Shown here one piece after another: positions 27,576 to 37,784 of a stretch of DNA of 64,000 nucleotides; within the stretch, counting starts at the first letter, position 1, and each line of letters starts with the position of its first letter. The DNA lies in contig NZ_JAKRRW010000013.1 in the NCBI RefSeq assembly GCF_026191635.1, positions 88,428-152,427 on the forward strand, written 5' to 3'. Source of the DNA: Photobacterium obscurum. GTDB lineage: Bacteria > Pseudomonadota > Gammaproteobacteria > Enterobacterales > Vibrionaceae. The position numbers and the translations under genes were made by a program. The notes under the pieces were generated by a model. The model was not told the origin of the DNA, ran no database searches, and saw nothing but the letters and a program-made list of their open reading frames with translations.

Positions 27576-28481
27576 TTAGAAAGTTTTGAGCATTCTGACC
27601 TCGCAGGCATCATGGCCGGTATTCCCCATGGCACGCGAGATTCTGACAAAGCCGAGTGACTCATACAGGGCGATTGCCTCGGTTAAGTTGGCCGTGGTTT
27701 CAAGGTAGCAGCCGCTATAGCCCTGCTGGCGGGCAAAGTTCAATGCGGTAACTGCCAGTTTTCTTGCCAGCCCCCGTCCGCGCAATTCTGGCAGAAAGTA
27801 CATTTTCTGCAGCTCGCAAACCTGACTCTCTCCTGATAACGGGGCAATTCCACCGCCGCCCAAGATCCGGTTATTGTGCTCGATAACCCAATAGCAACTT
27901 CCTTCATGCTGATAGACCTCGCTCATGCTGTCGAGCGTCGGGTCGGCCACTCCGTAGCCTTTGTCGGCGGTCAATCCGTATTCAGCCGACACCCGACGAA
28001 TGACAGCAGCGACAGAGGCATTGTCCAGTGGGGTGAGGGGGCGGATGTCATAACCGTCTTGCTGCGGGACTACCTGCATAGCCTTAATGTAGCGCGACAG
28101 GCTGGTACCAAGCTGGCAGATTTCGTCGTGTTCCATCTGTGCCAGGAAAGTATCCACCTGGCGATTGAGTTGCCGGTGAAGTGCTGCGATCTTTTCTTGG
28201 CCAGCCGGTGTTAGCTGAAATAGCTGGCTTCGTTTGTCGACCGGATTAGCCGTTGATTTCACCCATCCCTGGTTAAGCAATACGGCAAGCGTTCGACTGG
28301 CATTGGATTTGTCGACATTTAGCCTAAGCGCCATCTCGTTAACGGTGATAGCGCCGGTTTCCAGTTCGATAAGGGTATGGGCCTGTACCGGTGTGAGGGC
28401 CATACTGCCACATTGGTTGTCCAGCATACCAAGTTGCCGTACCAATTGGCGGGAGAGTTGACGAAGTGTTTTGGCATCCAT
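27576..28481 (-). CDS. MarR-type HTH / GNAT acetyltransferase fusion
   Basis: The 301-residue protein joins two domains. Residues 1-145 form a MarR-like winged helix ([37 protein letters not shown], then [15 protein letters not shown]). Residues 150-301 form a GNAT acetyltransferase with the acetyl-CoA loop [13 protein letters not shown]. The ATG ending at 28481 begins the [17 protein letters not shown] helix, and its ribosome-binding site is weak. E. coli has the plain acetyltransferase YjgM at this position, so this may be a positional counterpart with an added regulator. Targets are unknown. It faces away from yjgN, and the 279-bp gap may hold its operator. Confidence 0.88.
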   Translation of the reverse strand: MDAKTLRQLSRQLVRQLGMLDNQCGSMALTPVQAHTLIELETGAITVNEMALRLNVDKSNASRTLAVLLNQGWVKSTANPVDKRSQLFQLTPAGQEKIAALHRQLNRQVDTFLAQMEHDEICQLGTSLSRYIKAMQVVPQQDGYDIRPLTPLDNASVAAVIRRVSAEYGLTADKGYGVADPTLDSMSEVYQHEGSCYWVIEHNNRILGGGGIAPLSGESQVCELQKMYFLPELRGRGLARKLAVTALNFARQQGYSGCYLETTANLTEAIALYESLGFVRISRAMGNTGHDACEVRMLKTF

Positions 28482-28760
28482 GTAAGTTGGTCCATTAAGT
28501 TGCGGTGTACAACTATATTTAATTGCGTATCGCAACAAAGTCAAGGGGCACTTTGGTAGTGGCGTGATACTGTGCTCGGAATCTCGTTAATGAAGCAGGA
28601 AAAAAATGCTTGTGTGATATTGATTTGTGTGAGTTTTGTTTAATATGCTTGTGGGATGATTGGGTGCCTATTTGTTTGTTTTGATGATGTTTTCTGCGAG
28701 ACGTACAAATACAGGCAGGTTATACCATTACATTTATTAAAATAATCATGGAAGTAAAAC

Positions 28761-29912
28761 ATGGAAAATCAGGTTAGGTTTTATGGCCGGGGACGTGAAT
28801 TCTTCGGGATTTGGATTGTTAATCTTCTGCTCAGTATCGTCACATTGGGGATTTATTCTGCTTGGGCGAAGGTCAGAACGAAGAAATATTTTTATGGTAA
28901 TACCGATTTGGCGGGCGACAGGTTTGATTATCATGCCAAGCCGATTCAGATCCTCAAGGGGCGGATCATTGCCATGCTCTGTGTCGCGGCTTGGTTTATC
29001 GCGAGCAATTTTTTCCCGGTAGCTTCAGCGATATTGTTGATTGTTTTTATCCTGCTGATGCCGTGGCTGATACGTAACAATACTCGCTTTGATGCCCGTG
29101 TGACGAGCTTTCGCAATGTCCGTTTTGACTTTACGGGCTCCATGAAAGCGTCCTATGGGGTGTTCCTCGGCTGGCCGGCGTTGTCATATCTGCTCTTTTT
29201 CCTGTGTTTCTTTTTCGCTACTGCCGTAGGTGGTAGTTACCTAATCGCGGGGATCGTATTAGGATTTTTGACACTTGCTCTTGGGTTTGTTCTCTATGCG
29301 TGGGTCACGGCGCAAATAGCATCATACTTTATTAATGGCTATCGCTATGGCGACCGGGCTTTCAGTGGAGAGGTGGATCTCAAGGTTTATATCAAAACCT
29401 ACCTGCTTGGTGGCCTTCTGGGGGCTGGACTTTCTATAGTTATGGCACTTATTTCTGGAGTGCTGGGCGGATTCGCTATGCTATCCCAGCTTGGTTCACC
29501 AGATCCGCTTGCTGTTCAGGGAGCATCGATGGGGATGATTATTGGCGCAATAACTGGCTATGCGGGCATGGTATTGATCATGTTGGTCGTTATGGGATTT
29601 GTGCAAGCAAGAATACGTAACTATTTGTTTGGAATAATTAAAACTGACGGTGAACCTCAGTATTGCTTAGGCTCTCGAATGACGACCTGGGGGCTGGTAT
29701 CACTGATGGTGACTAACTTCCTGCTGATGGTGGTGACACTGGGCTTCGCCCGTCCGTGGGTCATGGTCAGAAGTGCCAGGTATGTTGCCGATATGACGGT
29801 GGTTAATGGTGACCTTGATAAGCTGGTGGTTGAAGGGAGTGAGGTGACAGCCGGCTCCGCAGTGGCAGACGAGGTAGCCAATGCCTTCGATCTGAATATA
29901 GGGATCGGATGA
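28761..29912 (+). CDS. yjgN: DUF898 membrane protein YjgN
   Basis: A 383-residue inner-membrane protein of the YjgN family. It begins with a short cytoplasmic stretch (VRFYGRGREFFGIWIVNLLLS) and has several hydrophobic segments. The family repeat built on a Gly-x-Tyr-Ser-Ala-Trp-Ala-Lys-Val-Arg segment, followed by a Tyr-Phe-Tyr-Gly-Asn pattern, occurs near residue 36. Function is unknown. It keeps the E. coli position next to valS, but the next gene overlaps it by four bases (ATGA) and encodes an M48 peptidase, so the two are probably translated together. Confidence 0.9.
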   Translation: MENQVRFYGRGREFFGIWIVNLLLSIVTLGIYSAWAKVRTKKYFYGNTDLAGDRFDYHAKPIQILKGRIIAMLCVAAWFIASNFFPVASAILLIVFILLMPWLIRNNTRFDARVTSFRNVRFDFTGSMKASYGVFLGWPALSYLLFFLCFFFATAVGGSYLIAGIVLGFLTLALGFVLYAWVTAQIASYFINGYRYGDRAFSGEVDLKVYIKTYLLGGLLGAGLSIVMALISGVLGGFAMLSQLGSPDPLAVQGASMGMIIGAITGYAGMVLIMLVVMGFVQARIRNYLFGIIKTDGEPQYCLGSRMTTWGLVSLMVTNFLLMVVTLGFARPWVMVRSARYVADMTVVNGDLDKLVVEGSEVTAGSAVADEVANAFDLNIGIG

Positions 29913-30904
29913 TTGTCAGCGGCTTTTGCCATCTCGCTCGGAGCTCAGCCAAACATGATGCTAGCGTTGAGCTGCTGTTGGATGGACGATTACGAATCAT
30001 GACGGAGCAGGGGCAGCAAGAGTTGCCCTTAGCTGAACTGGAGATCAGTGAGCCGCTGGGAGATTTGCCGGTTAAACTTGTCTTTCCGGATGGCATGCAA
30101 TTTATTCCACATGACTCGCGCCTGTTGGAAAGTGCCCTGCATTATCGCCAATCTGCCCGGTTGCATCGCGTCGAGCGGAGCTTGCCGCTGATCGTAGGCA
30201 GTCTAGTGGCGATGGTTTTGTTGTTCGTCGTGTTCTTTACCCACGGGATACCCTGGTTGAGCGGGGTATTGGCCAGGGGGATGCCGACGCAAGTCTCGGT
30301 GGTTGTCGGTGAGCATGTACTGTCGACGCTGGATGAACACCTGCTGGATCCAACTGAACTTAGTATCGAGCAGCAAGCTTCTATCAACCAGCGGTTTACC
30401 GATATGACAGCTCAGCTACCACAGTTACCGGTACCACCTAAATTGCTGTTTCGTAGCTGGGGAGCTGGCCCGAATGCCATGGCTCTGAGTGACGGTTCGG
30501 TTATCGTGTTTGATGCTTTGGTTGACTTGGCTGAAACGCCGGAGCAGCTTGATAGTATTCTGCTGCATGAACTGGGACATGTTCAGCACCAGCACATAAT
30601 GAAATCCTTGGTGCGCTCGACGCTGCTCTCGGCATCAGTCGCGGTATTGACCGGCGAGAGCACCGGTCTGATTGATACTTTCAGTGGGGCTGGGGTGTTC
30701 CTGGCCACTCAGGGATATTCGCGTTCTGCTGAGCAAGAAGCCGACGCGTATGCCGCTAGCCAGATGAAGCGCCTATATGGCACAGTGCTTCCAATGCAGC
30801 AGATGTTTCGACTGTTGAATACCACGGAGGGCAATGGTGAACTACCGGAATGGCTTAGTACTCACCCGGAGTTAAAGTCGAGGATTGAAGCACTTACCGA
30901 GTAA
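29909..30904 (+). CDS. M48 family metallopeptidase, membrane-anchored
   Basis: The 331-residue protein has a beta-rich N-terminal 80 residues, one membrane helix (LPLIVGSLVAMVLLFVVFF, about 90-108) and a zinc peptidase domain. The zinc motif HELGH lies near residue 220 with the third ligand in EQEADAYA near 275, as in M48 peptidases such as HtpX and BepA. It overlaps yjgN by four bases. Coupling with a DUF898 partner suggests a two-protein membrane unit, perhaps for envelope quality control. That role is inferred only. Confidence 0.88.
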   Translation: MIVSGFCHLARSSAKHDASVELLLDGRLRIMTEQGQQELPLAELEISEPLGDLPVKLVFPDGMQFIPHDSRLLESALHYRQSARLHRVERSLPLIVGSLVAMVLLFVVFFTHGIPWLSGVLARGMPTQVSVVVGEHVLSTLDEHLLDPTELSIEQQASINQRFTDMTAQLPQLPVPPKLLFRSWGAGPNAMALSDGSVIVFDALVDLAETPEQLDSILLHELGHVQHQHIMKSLVRSTLLSASVAVLTGESTGLIDTFSGAGVFLATQGYSRSAEQEADAYAASQMKRLYGTVLPMQQMFRLLNTTEGNGELPEWLSTHPELKSRIEALTE

Positions 30905-30950
30905 TACTTTGTCGGAATTTGGATTGATACTGTTTATTTGCTTCTGATAC

Positions 30951-31364
30951 TCAGTGCTGACAAACCAGCATATCAAGCGCATTGTGGCGAGCCGGTGCCT
31001 CTTTCTGCTCCCTGCTCTGCCATACGCGTTCGTGGAAGTAATAAGCCAGAGTGTTGATGATCGGCTCAATCATTGCCATGATGCTGCCAATAAGTACGTC
31101 GCCTGTAAGCAGGTACACAATCGTAAAGGCGACTGTAAAGTGAACCACGGCAAAACTGATGGTTTTGCTTGCCGGAGCGCTGTACCGAGAGCGTTTTAGA
31201 GGATGGGTCTGCCAGGCTTTTTCGTGAAAGTAGAATGCCACGGTGTTGACCATTGGCTCAATCATTGCGATCAGGCTGCCGATTAACAGATCGCCGGTCA
31301 ACAGGTAAGCGACGCTGAAGGCGACAGTAAAATGGATAACGGCAAAGCTAATGGTCTTTTTCAT
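30951..31364 (-). CDS. tandem DUF2061 membrane protein
   Basis: A 137-residue protein contains two copies of the DUF2061 unit. Residues 1-50 read KKTISFAVIHFTVAFSVAYLLTGDLLIGSLIAMIEPMVNTVAFYFHEKAW-like. Residues 60-115 repeat it with the same TISFAV.HFTVAF, YLLTGD.LIGS and AMIEP..NT.A.YFHE blocks. Each copy has two membrane segments. Most family members carry one copy, so this looks like an internal duplication. The ATG ending at 31364 follows AGAGGA. The function is unknown. The gene converges on the M48 peptidase gene. Confidence 0.8.
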   Translation of the reverse strand: MKKTISFAVIHFTVAFSVAYLLTGDLLIGSLIAMIEPMVNTVAFYFHEKAWQTHPLKRSRYSAPASKTISFAVVHFTVAFTIVYLLTGDVLIGSIMAMIEPIINTLAYYFHERVWQSREQKEAPARHNALDMLVCQH

Positions 31365-31536
31365 GGTGATGTCCTCTCTCTCGATGCCGTTATTATTACG
31401 AATAACTATCAATAATTAAATTCGATTGTTTTTATTGAATTGATAGGAAAAAGCTAATAGATGGTGGGAGCGATCCTATGGCTCTAGGGAAGAGCAAAAA
31501 CTTGATTTGTTTTAAAGGGGCCAGGGGCCAGAAAAC

Positions 31537-31568
31537 AAAAAAGCCGACGATTTCTCGTCGGCTTTTGT
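31537..31568 (-). terminator. terminator after valS
   Basis: A ten-base stem, AAGCCGACGA with TCGTCGGCTT and loop TTTC, is followed on the minus strand by TTTTTTGTTTT. It ends the pepA-holC-valS unit. Confidence 0.88.
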
Positions 31569-31590
31569 ATAGCGCGTTAAGTGCTAGAGC

Positions 31591-34449
31591 TTACAGTGCT
31601 GCGATAGTCGCTTGCTGCTCTTCTAGCTTAACCAGTGTTTCTTTGTAGCCTTCAAGCTTCTCGCGCTCTTTGGCAACAACGGCTTCAGGAGCTTTCGCCA
31701 CAAAACCTTCGTTACCTAGTTTGCCTTCGATACGCTTGATTTCACCTTGGGTCTTCTTCACTTCGCCAGCAAGGCGAGTAAGCTCGGCATCTTTGTCGAT
31801 AAGACCTGCCATCGGGATCATCAGCTCAGACTTGCCAACCAGTGCCGTTGCACATGCCGGCGTCTCTTCACCGTCAGCCAGTACCTTGATATCTTCCAGC
31901 TTCGCCAGTGACATCAGAACTGTACGGTTTGCTTCCAGGCGAGCTGCATCTTTCTCATCAGCGGCTTTTAGCATTACGTCAAGCGGCTTGCTTGGTGCGA
32001 TGTCATATTCTGCACGCAGGTTACGGATGCTGGTGATGAATGCCTTCACCCACTCGATATCAGCAATAACCGCTTCATCGAAGTTCGCTTCGTTAAACTG
32101 AGGCAGTGCCTGAGTCATGATTGTTTCGCCTTCAACACCCTCTACCAGCGGCTTCACGCTCTGCCAGATAGATTCAGTGATGTAAGGTAGAACTGGGTGA
32201 GCCAGACGTAGTGTCTTCTCAAGCACTGTGATTAGCGTATGGCGAGTTGCACGCTGCTGCGCTTCAGTGCCTTTCCAAAGAACAGGTTTTGTCAGCTCTA
32301 GGTACCAGTCACAGAACTGGTTCCAGATGAACTCATAAATCGTACCTGCGGCCATATCCAGACGGAAGTTTTCGATATGGGCGTTGAAATCTTTTGCTGC
32401 CAGCTCGAACTGAGATTCGATCCACTTGTCAGCCAGTGAGAATTCCATCTCGCCACCCGTCATGCCGCAATCTTGATCTTCTGTGTTCATCAGTACGTAA
32501 CGGCTTGCGTTCCATAGCTTGTTACAGAAGTTACGGTAACCTTCCAGGCGCTTCATATCCCAGTTGATATCGCGGCCAGTCGATGCCATTGCTGCTAGGG
32601 TAAAGCGCAGGGCATCTGTACCGTAGGCTTCGATACCGTTTTCAAACGTCTTGCGGGTTTGCTTTTCAATCTTCGCAGCCAGCTGAGGCTGCATCATGTT
32701 GCCACAACGCTTCTCAACCAGTTCTTCAAGACCGATACCGTCGATCATGTCGATTGGGTCGATAACGTTACCCTTGGATTTCGACATCTTATCGCCGTTT
32801 TCGTCACGGATCAGACCCGTTACGTAAACTGTCTTGAACGGAACCTGCGGCTTGCCGTTTTCATCTTTACAGAAGTGCATGGTCATCATGATCATGCGGG
32901 CAACCCAGAAGAAGATGATGTCAAAGCCGGTAACCAGTACATCTGAAGGGTGGAACGTTTTCAGATCTTCTGTCTGCTCAGGCCAGCCTTGGGTACCGAA
33001 TGTCCATAGTGCAGAAGAGAACCAGGTATCAAGTACGTCGTCGTCCTGGCGAAGAACAACTACCGGTGCAAGGTTGTTGTTTGCACGCACTTCTTCTTCA
33101 GTACGGCCAACATAGACGTTACCATCGTTGTCGTACCAAGCCGGGATGCGGTGACCCCACCATAGCTGACGAGAGATACACCAATCCTGAATATCACGCA
33201 TCCAAGAGAAGTACATGTTCTCGTACTGCTTAGGTACGAACTGGATCTCGCCGTCTTCAACGGCTTTAGTTGCTGTTTCTGCAAGCGGTGCAGCACGTAC
33301 GTACCACTGGTCAGTCAGCATTGGTTCGATAACCACGCCACCACGGTCGCCGTAAGGTACGGTTAGGTCGTGATCTTTGATTTCTTCAAGTAGGCCTAGC
33401 TCATCAAATTCAGCTACGATAGCTTTACGCGCAGCGAAACGTTCCATGCCATGGTATTTGGCTGGAAGTTCAGTGCCGTATGCATCGCTTGGTTCACCGT
33501 TGGTGGTGAAGACTTCAGCGCTGTCACGGATGTCAGCATTGAAAGTCAGGATGTTGATCATTGGTAGGCTGTGACGCTTGCCCACTTCGTAGTCATTGAA
33601 GTCGTGAGCAGGGGTGATTTTCACACAACCTGTGCCTTTTTCCATGTCTGCGTGCTCATCGCCCACGATAGGGATACGACGGTCAACGACAGGAAGCAGA
33701 ATTTCTTTTCCGATCAGATCTTTGTAACGCGGATCTTCAGGGTTCACTGCCACACCTGTATCACCCAGCATAGTTTCTGGACGAGTGGTTGCGACAACGA
33801 TGTAATCTTTGCCTTCGGCTGTTTTCACGCCATCCGCAAGCGGGTAGCGGAAGTGCCACATATGGCCTTTCTTGTCTTTGTTCTCAACTTCTAGATCTGA
33901 GATCGCCGTGTGCAGTTTAGGATCCCAGTTAACCAGGCGCTTACCGCGGTAGATCAGATCATCTTCGTATAGACGAACGAATACTTCCTGAACCGCGTTA
34001 GACAGACCATCATCCATCGTAAAACGTTCACGATCCCAGTCGACCGATGCACCTAGGCGACGAAGCTGTTTAGTGATCGTACCACCAGACTCGCCTTTCC
34101 ATTCCCAGATCTTGTCGATGAACGCATCACGGCCGTAGTCGTGTTTTGTCTTGCCTTCTTCGGCTGCAATCTTACGCTCCACAACCATTTGGGTTGCGAT
34201 ACCTGCGTGGTCGGTACCGACTTGCCATAGGGTGTTTTTGCCTTTCATACGCTCACAACGGATCAGGGTATCCATAATGGTATCCTGGAACGCGTGGCCC
34301 ATGTGAAGGCTACCAGTGACGTTTGGCGGTGGGATCATGATGCTGTAGGCATCTTTAGATGTATCACCGTGAGGCTTGAAGTAACCAGCCTCTTCCCAGC
34401 GCTGATATAGCGCCTGCTCAATTGATTGTGGGTTGTATGTCTTTTCCAT
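31591..34449 (-). CDS. valS: valyl-tRNA synthetase
   Basis: ValS charges tRNA-Val with valine and edits misactivated threonine. The protein has 952 residues (E. coli 951). The class I motifs are intact: HMGH in [14 protein letters not shown] near residue 45, and KMSKS in [13 protein letters not shown] near 555. The CP1 editing domain lies between them, and a C-terminal coiled coil ([28 protein letters not shown]) closes the protein. It follows holC by 27 bp on the same strand. The order pepA-holC-valS matches E. coli. Confidence 0.98.
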   Translation of the reverse strand: MEKTYNPQSIEQALYQRWEEAGYFKPHGDTSKDAYSIMIPPPNVTGSLHMGHAFQDTIMDTLIRCERMKGKNTLWQVGTDHAGIATQMVVERKIAAEEGKTKHDYGRDAFIDKIWEWKGESGGTITKQLRRLGASVDWDRERFTMDDGLSNAVQEVFVRLYEDDLIYRGKRLVNWDPKLHTAISDLEVENKDKKGHMWHFRYPLADGVKTAEGKDYIVVATTRPETMLGDTGVAVNPEDPRYKDLIGKEILLPVVDRRIPIVGDEHADMEKGTGCVKITPAHDFNDYEVGKRHSLPMINILTFNADIRDSAEVFTTNGEPSDAYGTELPAKYHGMERFAARKAIVAEFDELGLLEEIKDHDLTVPYGDRGGVVIEPMLTDQWYVRAAPLAETATKAVEDGEIQFVPKQYENMYFSWMRDIQDWCISRQLWWGHRIPAWYDNDGNVYVGRTEEEVRANNNLAPVVVLRQDDDVLDTWFSSALWTFGTQGWPEQTEDLKTFHPSDVLVTGFDIIFFWVARMIMMTMHFCKDENGKPQVPFKTVYVTGLIRDENGDKMSKSKGNVIDPIDMIDGIGLEELVEKRCGNMMQPQLAAKIEKQTRKTFENGIEAYGTDALRFTLAAMASTGRDINWDMKRLEGYRNFCNKLWNASRYVLMNTEDQDCGMTGGEMEFSLADKWIESQFELAAKDFNAHIENFRLDMAAGTIYEFIWNQFCDWYLELTKPVLWKGTEAQQRATRHTLITVLEKTLRLAHPVLPYITESIWQSVKPLVEGVEGETIMTQALPQFNEANFDEAVIADIEWVKAFITSIRNLRAEYDIAPSKPLDVMLKAADEKDAARLEANRTVLMSLAKLEDIKVLADGEETPACATALVGKSELMIPMAGLIDKDAELTRLAGEVKKTQGEIKRIEGKLGNEGFVAKAPEAVVAKEREKLEGYKETLVKLEEQQATIAAL

Positions 34450-34476
34450 AGCGCTCTTAGAAGGATCTACGTGGAA

Positions 34477-34929
34477 TTAGGGCGTCTCAGGGGCAGCGGT
34501 GGTCTGCAATTGAATACCAGCAAGGCGATAAGCCTTGTAGCGTTCACGAGCCAGCTGCTTGAGCTTTTCGTCGCAAGGAACGAAGTCTACCACTTGTGAG
34601 AAGGTAACCGCAAAATTTGGTGCATCTTGACTCAAATTAATCAGTACAGCGCGGCGACCACTGTGACGCAACCCCGGCCAGCCCACTTCAACCGGCGAAC
34701 CGCCGCGAGGGCCTTCGCCAATCAGGTTGTGCGGGACAAAATTATCCGGCTCCTGCTGCCACAGGTACTCATCTATCTGTTCTGCTTGCTCTTTGCTGTC
34801 AGCCAGCAGGTAGACTTTGTGCCCTTGCTTATAACTCAATGCTGCATGATGACAGGCAAAGTGAAGCTGATAGTTGCTATCGGCCTCGATATGTTTGTCA
34901 TCGATTATATAAAAAGTAGCATGAGTCAT
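34477..34929 (-). CDS. holC: DNA polymerase III chi subunit
   Basis: HolC (chi) links the clamp-loader complex to single-strand binding protein during replication. The 150-residue protein opens MTHATFYIIDD, followed by the CHHAALSYKQGHKVYLLADSK region and the WQQEPDNFVPHNLIGEGP block that typify chi. It lies between pepA and valS, as in E. coli. A GGGGGCC hairpin occupies the gap between pepA and holC. Confidence 0.96.
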   Translation of the reverse strand: MTHATFYIIDDKHIEADSNYQLHFACHHAALSYKQGHKVYLLADSKEQAEQIDEYLWQQEPDNFVPHNLIGEGPRGGSPVEVGWPGLRHSGRRAVLINLSQDAPNFAVTFSQVVDFVPCDEKLKQLARERYKAYRLAGIQLQTTAAPETP

Positions 34930-34948
34930 AGGGTTTACTCTAAATAAG

Positions 34949-34970
34949 AAGGGGGCCGTTGGCCCCCTTG
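34949..34970 (-). other. hairpin between pepA and holC
   Basis: AAGGGGGCC / GGCCCCCTT with loop GTT is a stable stem without a T-run, so transcription probably continues into holC and valS at a reduced level. Confidence 0.5.
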
Positions 34971-34981
34971 TGTTGTCTGTC

Positions 34982-36490
34982 TTATTCGACGTTTTCTAGG
35001 CCAGCTCGATTTAGCAAGAATTGGACTAGTAGTGGGACCGGTCGACCGGTTGCTCCTTTCGCTTTGCCACCAACCCAAGCTGTGCCCGCGATATCCAGGT
35101 GTGCCCAGTTATATTTCTTGGTGAAACGCGACAGGAAGCAGCCTGCAGTAATGGTACCAGCACCCGGTGAGCCAAGGTTTGCCATATCAGCAAACGGGCT
35201 TTCCAGTTGCTCTTGGTACTCGTCGGACATCGGCAGGCGCCAAGCACGGTCACCAGCCTGATCTGATGCGTTGATCAGCTCGTGAGCCAGTGGGTTGTGG
35301 TTGGCAATCAGGCCACTGATATGGTTACCCAGCGCCACAACACAGGCGCCGGTCAGGGTTGCTACATCAACCACGCAATCTGGCTCGAAGCGCTCAACAT
35401 AGGTGAGTGCATCACAAAGAACCAGGCGGCCTTCGGCATCGGTATTAAGCACTTCAACGGTCTGGCCAGACATGGTTGTCAGGATATCCCCCGGGCGGTA
35501 AGCATTGCCGCCAGGCATGTTTTCACAGCCAGCCAGGATACCAACAACATTGATTGGCAGGTTCAGCTTCGCCAGTGACTTCATTGCGCCAAAGACGGTT
35601 GCTGCACCACACATGTCATATTTCATTTCATCCATCTGTGCAGATGGCTTGATAGAAATACCGCCGGAATCGAATGTCAGGCCTTTACCAACCAGTACGA
35701 TAGGTTTGGCATCAGGATCCGGATTACCCTTATATTCAATAACCGACATCATGGCTTCGTTTTTCGAACCCTGACCGACAGCCAGATAAGAGGTCATACC
35801 CAGCTCTTTCATTTCTTGCTCGCCAATGATTTTGGTATTTACCGTATCAAAATCATCTGCCAGGCGACGTGCCTGAGAAGCCAAGTAGGCAGGGTTAGCT
35901 ACGTTTGGTGGCATGTTACCCAGATCTTTACCGGCTTTGACACCTGATGCTACCGCAAGGCCGTGAGCAATCGCGCGCTCGCCCAGAGACAACTCGCGAC
36001 GTGTCGGTACGTTGAATACCAGCTTGCGGAGTGGGCGGCGGGTTTCAGGTTTGTTGCTCTTGAACTGGTTGAAGGTGTAAAGGCTGTCCTTTGTCGTTTC
36101 AACGGCCTGACGTACCTTCCAGTAGGTATCACGACCTTTTACATGCAGCTCCGTTAAGAAACAGACAGCTTCCATTGAGCCGGTTTCGTTCAGGGTGCTG
36201 ATGGTTTTTTTGATAATTTGCTTGTATTGGCGTTCATCAAGCTCGCGCTCTTTACCACAACCAACCAGTAATACACGCTCTGATAATACGTTTGGCACAT
36301 GGTGAAGCAGCAGCATTTGGCCCGGCTTGCCTTCTAGATCGCCACGGCGTAGCAGAGAGCTGATATAGCCATCACTGATTTTGTCGAGCTGCTCGGCAAT
36401 TGGAGAGAGGCGGCGTGGTTCGAAGACACCTACGACAATACAGGCACTGCGCTGTTTCTCGGGGCTACCACTTTTTACACTGAACTCCAT
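34982..36490 (-). CDS. pepA: leucyl aminopeptidase A
   Basis: PepA is a hexameric two-metal aminopeptidase of the M17 family. In E. coli it also binds DNA at carAB and in Xer recombination. The 502-residue protein matches the E. coli length (503). It contains [11 protein letters not shown], the metal-binding [10 protein letters not shown] segment and the signature [14 protein letters not shown] near residue 347. The gene is divergent from lptF and heads the pepA-holC-valS unit. Confidence 0.97.
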   Translation of the reverse strand: MEFSVKSGSPEKQRSACIVVGVFEPRRLSPIAEQLDKISDGYISSLLRRGDLEGKPGQMLLLHHVPNVLSERVLLVGCGKERELDERQYKQIIKKTISTLNETGSMEAVCFLTELHVKGRDTYWKVRQAVETTKDSLYTFNQFKSNKPETRRPLRKLVFNVPTRRELSLGERAIAHGLAVASGVKAGKDLGNMPPNVANPAYLASQARRLADDFDTVNTKIIGEQEMKELGMTSYLAVGQGSKNEAMMSVIEYKGNPDPDAKPIVLVGKGLTFDSGGISIKPSAQMDEMKYDMCGAATVFGAMKSLAKLNLPINVVGILAGCENMPGGNAYRPGDILTTMSGQTVEVLNTDAEGRLVLCDALTYVERFEPDCVVDVATLTGACVVALGNHISGLIANHNPLAHELINASDQAGDRAWRLPMSDEYQEQLESPFADMANLGSPGAGTITAGCFLSRFTKKYNWAHLDIAGTAWVGGKAKGATGRPVPLLVQFLLNRAGLENVE

Positions 36491-36683
36491 GCGTACTCCT
36501 ACATCCTATAAAGACAATTAGCGCTAAATGTTGGATAATGCCGCACTTACTTGCTGGACCGCAGTTTCGGTATAGGATTAAAGTGCAGGTTAACATTTAG
36601 CCGAAAGATTAAAAAATAACTGATTAACCGAAAAACTATAGTGATTCCAGCAAAAAAACAAGTTTTCTATGGGTATATAAAGC

Positions 36684-37784
36684 GTGATTATTGTTCGGTA
36701 TTTGACACGTGAGACATTAAAGAGCCAATTTGCGGTTCTTTTTGTCCTTTTTCTTGTCTTTATCAGCCAGAAATTTATTCGAATTTTGGCTTCAGCAACA
36801 GAGGGATCGATCCCCAGTGATCTGATCCTGACCTTGATGGGGCTGTACATGCCGTCAATGGCATTGTTGATGTTACCTCTGAGCCTCTATATCGGGATTT
36901 TGCTTACTTTCGGCCGTTTGTACGCCGAGAGTGAAATCACCGTGATGAATGCGACAGGTATCGGTAATAAGTTTTTGATCCAGGCGGCCTTATGGCTGGC
37001 CATTATTACCGGTTCTGTTGCGGCCTTTAACTCATTGTGGCTAGCTCCTTGGAGCGTAGAACAAGAAACCCGGGTCATGGAGCAGGTCGAAGCTGATTCC
37101 GGGCTCGAGCTGTTGGTGAAGGGACAGTTTCAGGCTGCGCCTGATGGCAAAGGCGTAGTATTCGTCAATGACATTACCGAGAGTGGCTCCCGTCTGCATA
37201 AAGTTTTTGTGGCACAGGTTACAGCCCGCGATACCTTGCGTCCAAGCGTGATGGTGTCCGACCGTGGCTATGTGAGCGAGCTGGAAGATGGCCGCCAGGT
37301 ACTGGACTTGAAAGAGGGCACCCGTTATGAGGGCTTTCCGACACGGTTAGATTACTCCATCACTGAGTTTGAAGATTACCAGGCGCTGATCGGCCAGCGT
37401 GCAGTACGTGAGAAACGTCGAGACTGGGACGCGCTACCGACACTGGAGTTGATGCAACGGCCCGAGCTGGCAGCCAAGGCTGAGTTTCAGTGGCGGGTGT
37501 CGTTATTCCTGTGTATCCCATTGCTAACAATGGTTGTGGTTCCTTTGTCTGCGGTGAACCCGCGTCAGGGGCGGTTCGCCAAGTTGGTACCTGCCGTATT
37601 GATTTACTTGACTTATTTCCTTGCGATAAGTGCCGCCAAGTCGGGGGTAGAAGATGGTGCCTTGCCTTCCTATGTTGGCCTGTGGGGGATAAATTTAGTG
37701 ATATTGTTGGTAGCAGTGGCTTTGAATACTTGGGAAACCATGCCAGTCAGAGTACTGAGAGATAAATTACGGAGACGTGGCTAA
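36684..37784 (+). CDS. lptF: LPS export ABC transporter permease LptF
   Basis: LptF pairs with LptG to form the membrane channel that, with the LptB ATPase, extracts lipopolysaccharide from the inner membrane. The 366-residue protein has the family layout of three membrane helices, a periplasmic beta-jellyroll domain and three more helices. The start is a GTG at 36684, which gives the conserved MIIVRYLTRETLKSQ opening. lptG begins in the last base of its stop codon (TAATG), so the two are translationally coupled. Confidence 0.97.
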   Translation: MIIVRYLTRETLKSQFAVLFVLFLVFISQKFIRILASATEGSIPSDLILTLMGLYMPSMALLMLPLSLYIGILLTFGRLYAESEITVMNATGIGNKFLIQAALWLAIITGSVAAFNSLWLAPWSVEQETRVMEQVEADSGLELLVKGQFQAAPDGKGVVFVNDITESGSRLHKVFVAQVTARDTLRPSVMVSDRGYVSELEDGRQVLDLKEGTRYEGFPTRLDYSITEFEDYQALIGQRAVREKRRDWDALPTLELMQRPELAAKAEFQWRVSLFLCIPLLTMVVVPLSAVNPRQGRFAKLVPAVLIYLTYFLAISAAKSGVEDGALPSYVGLWGINLVILLVAVALNTWETMPVRVLRDKLRRRG

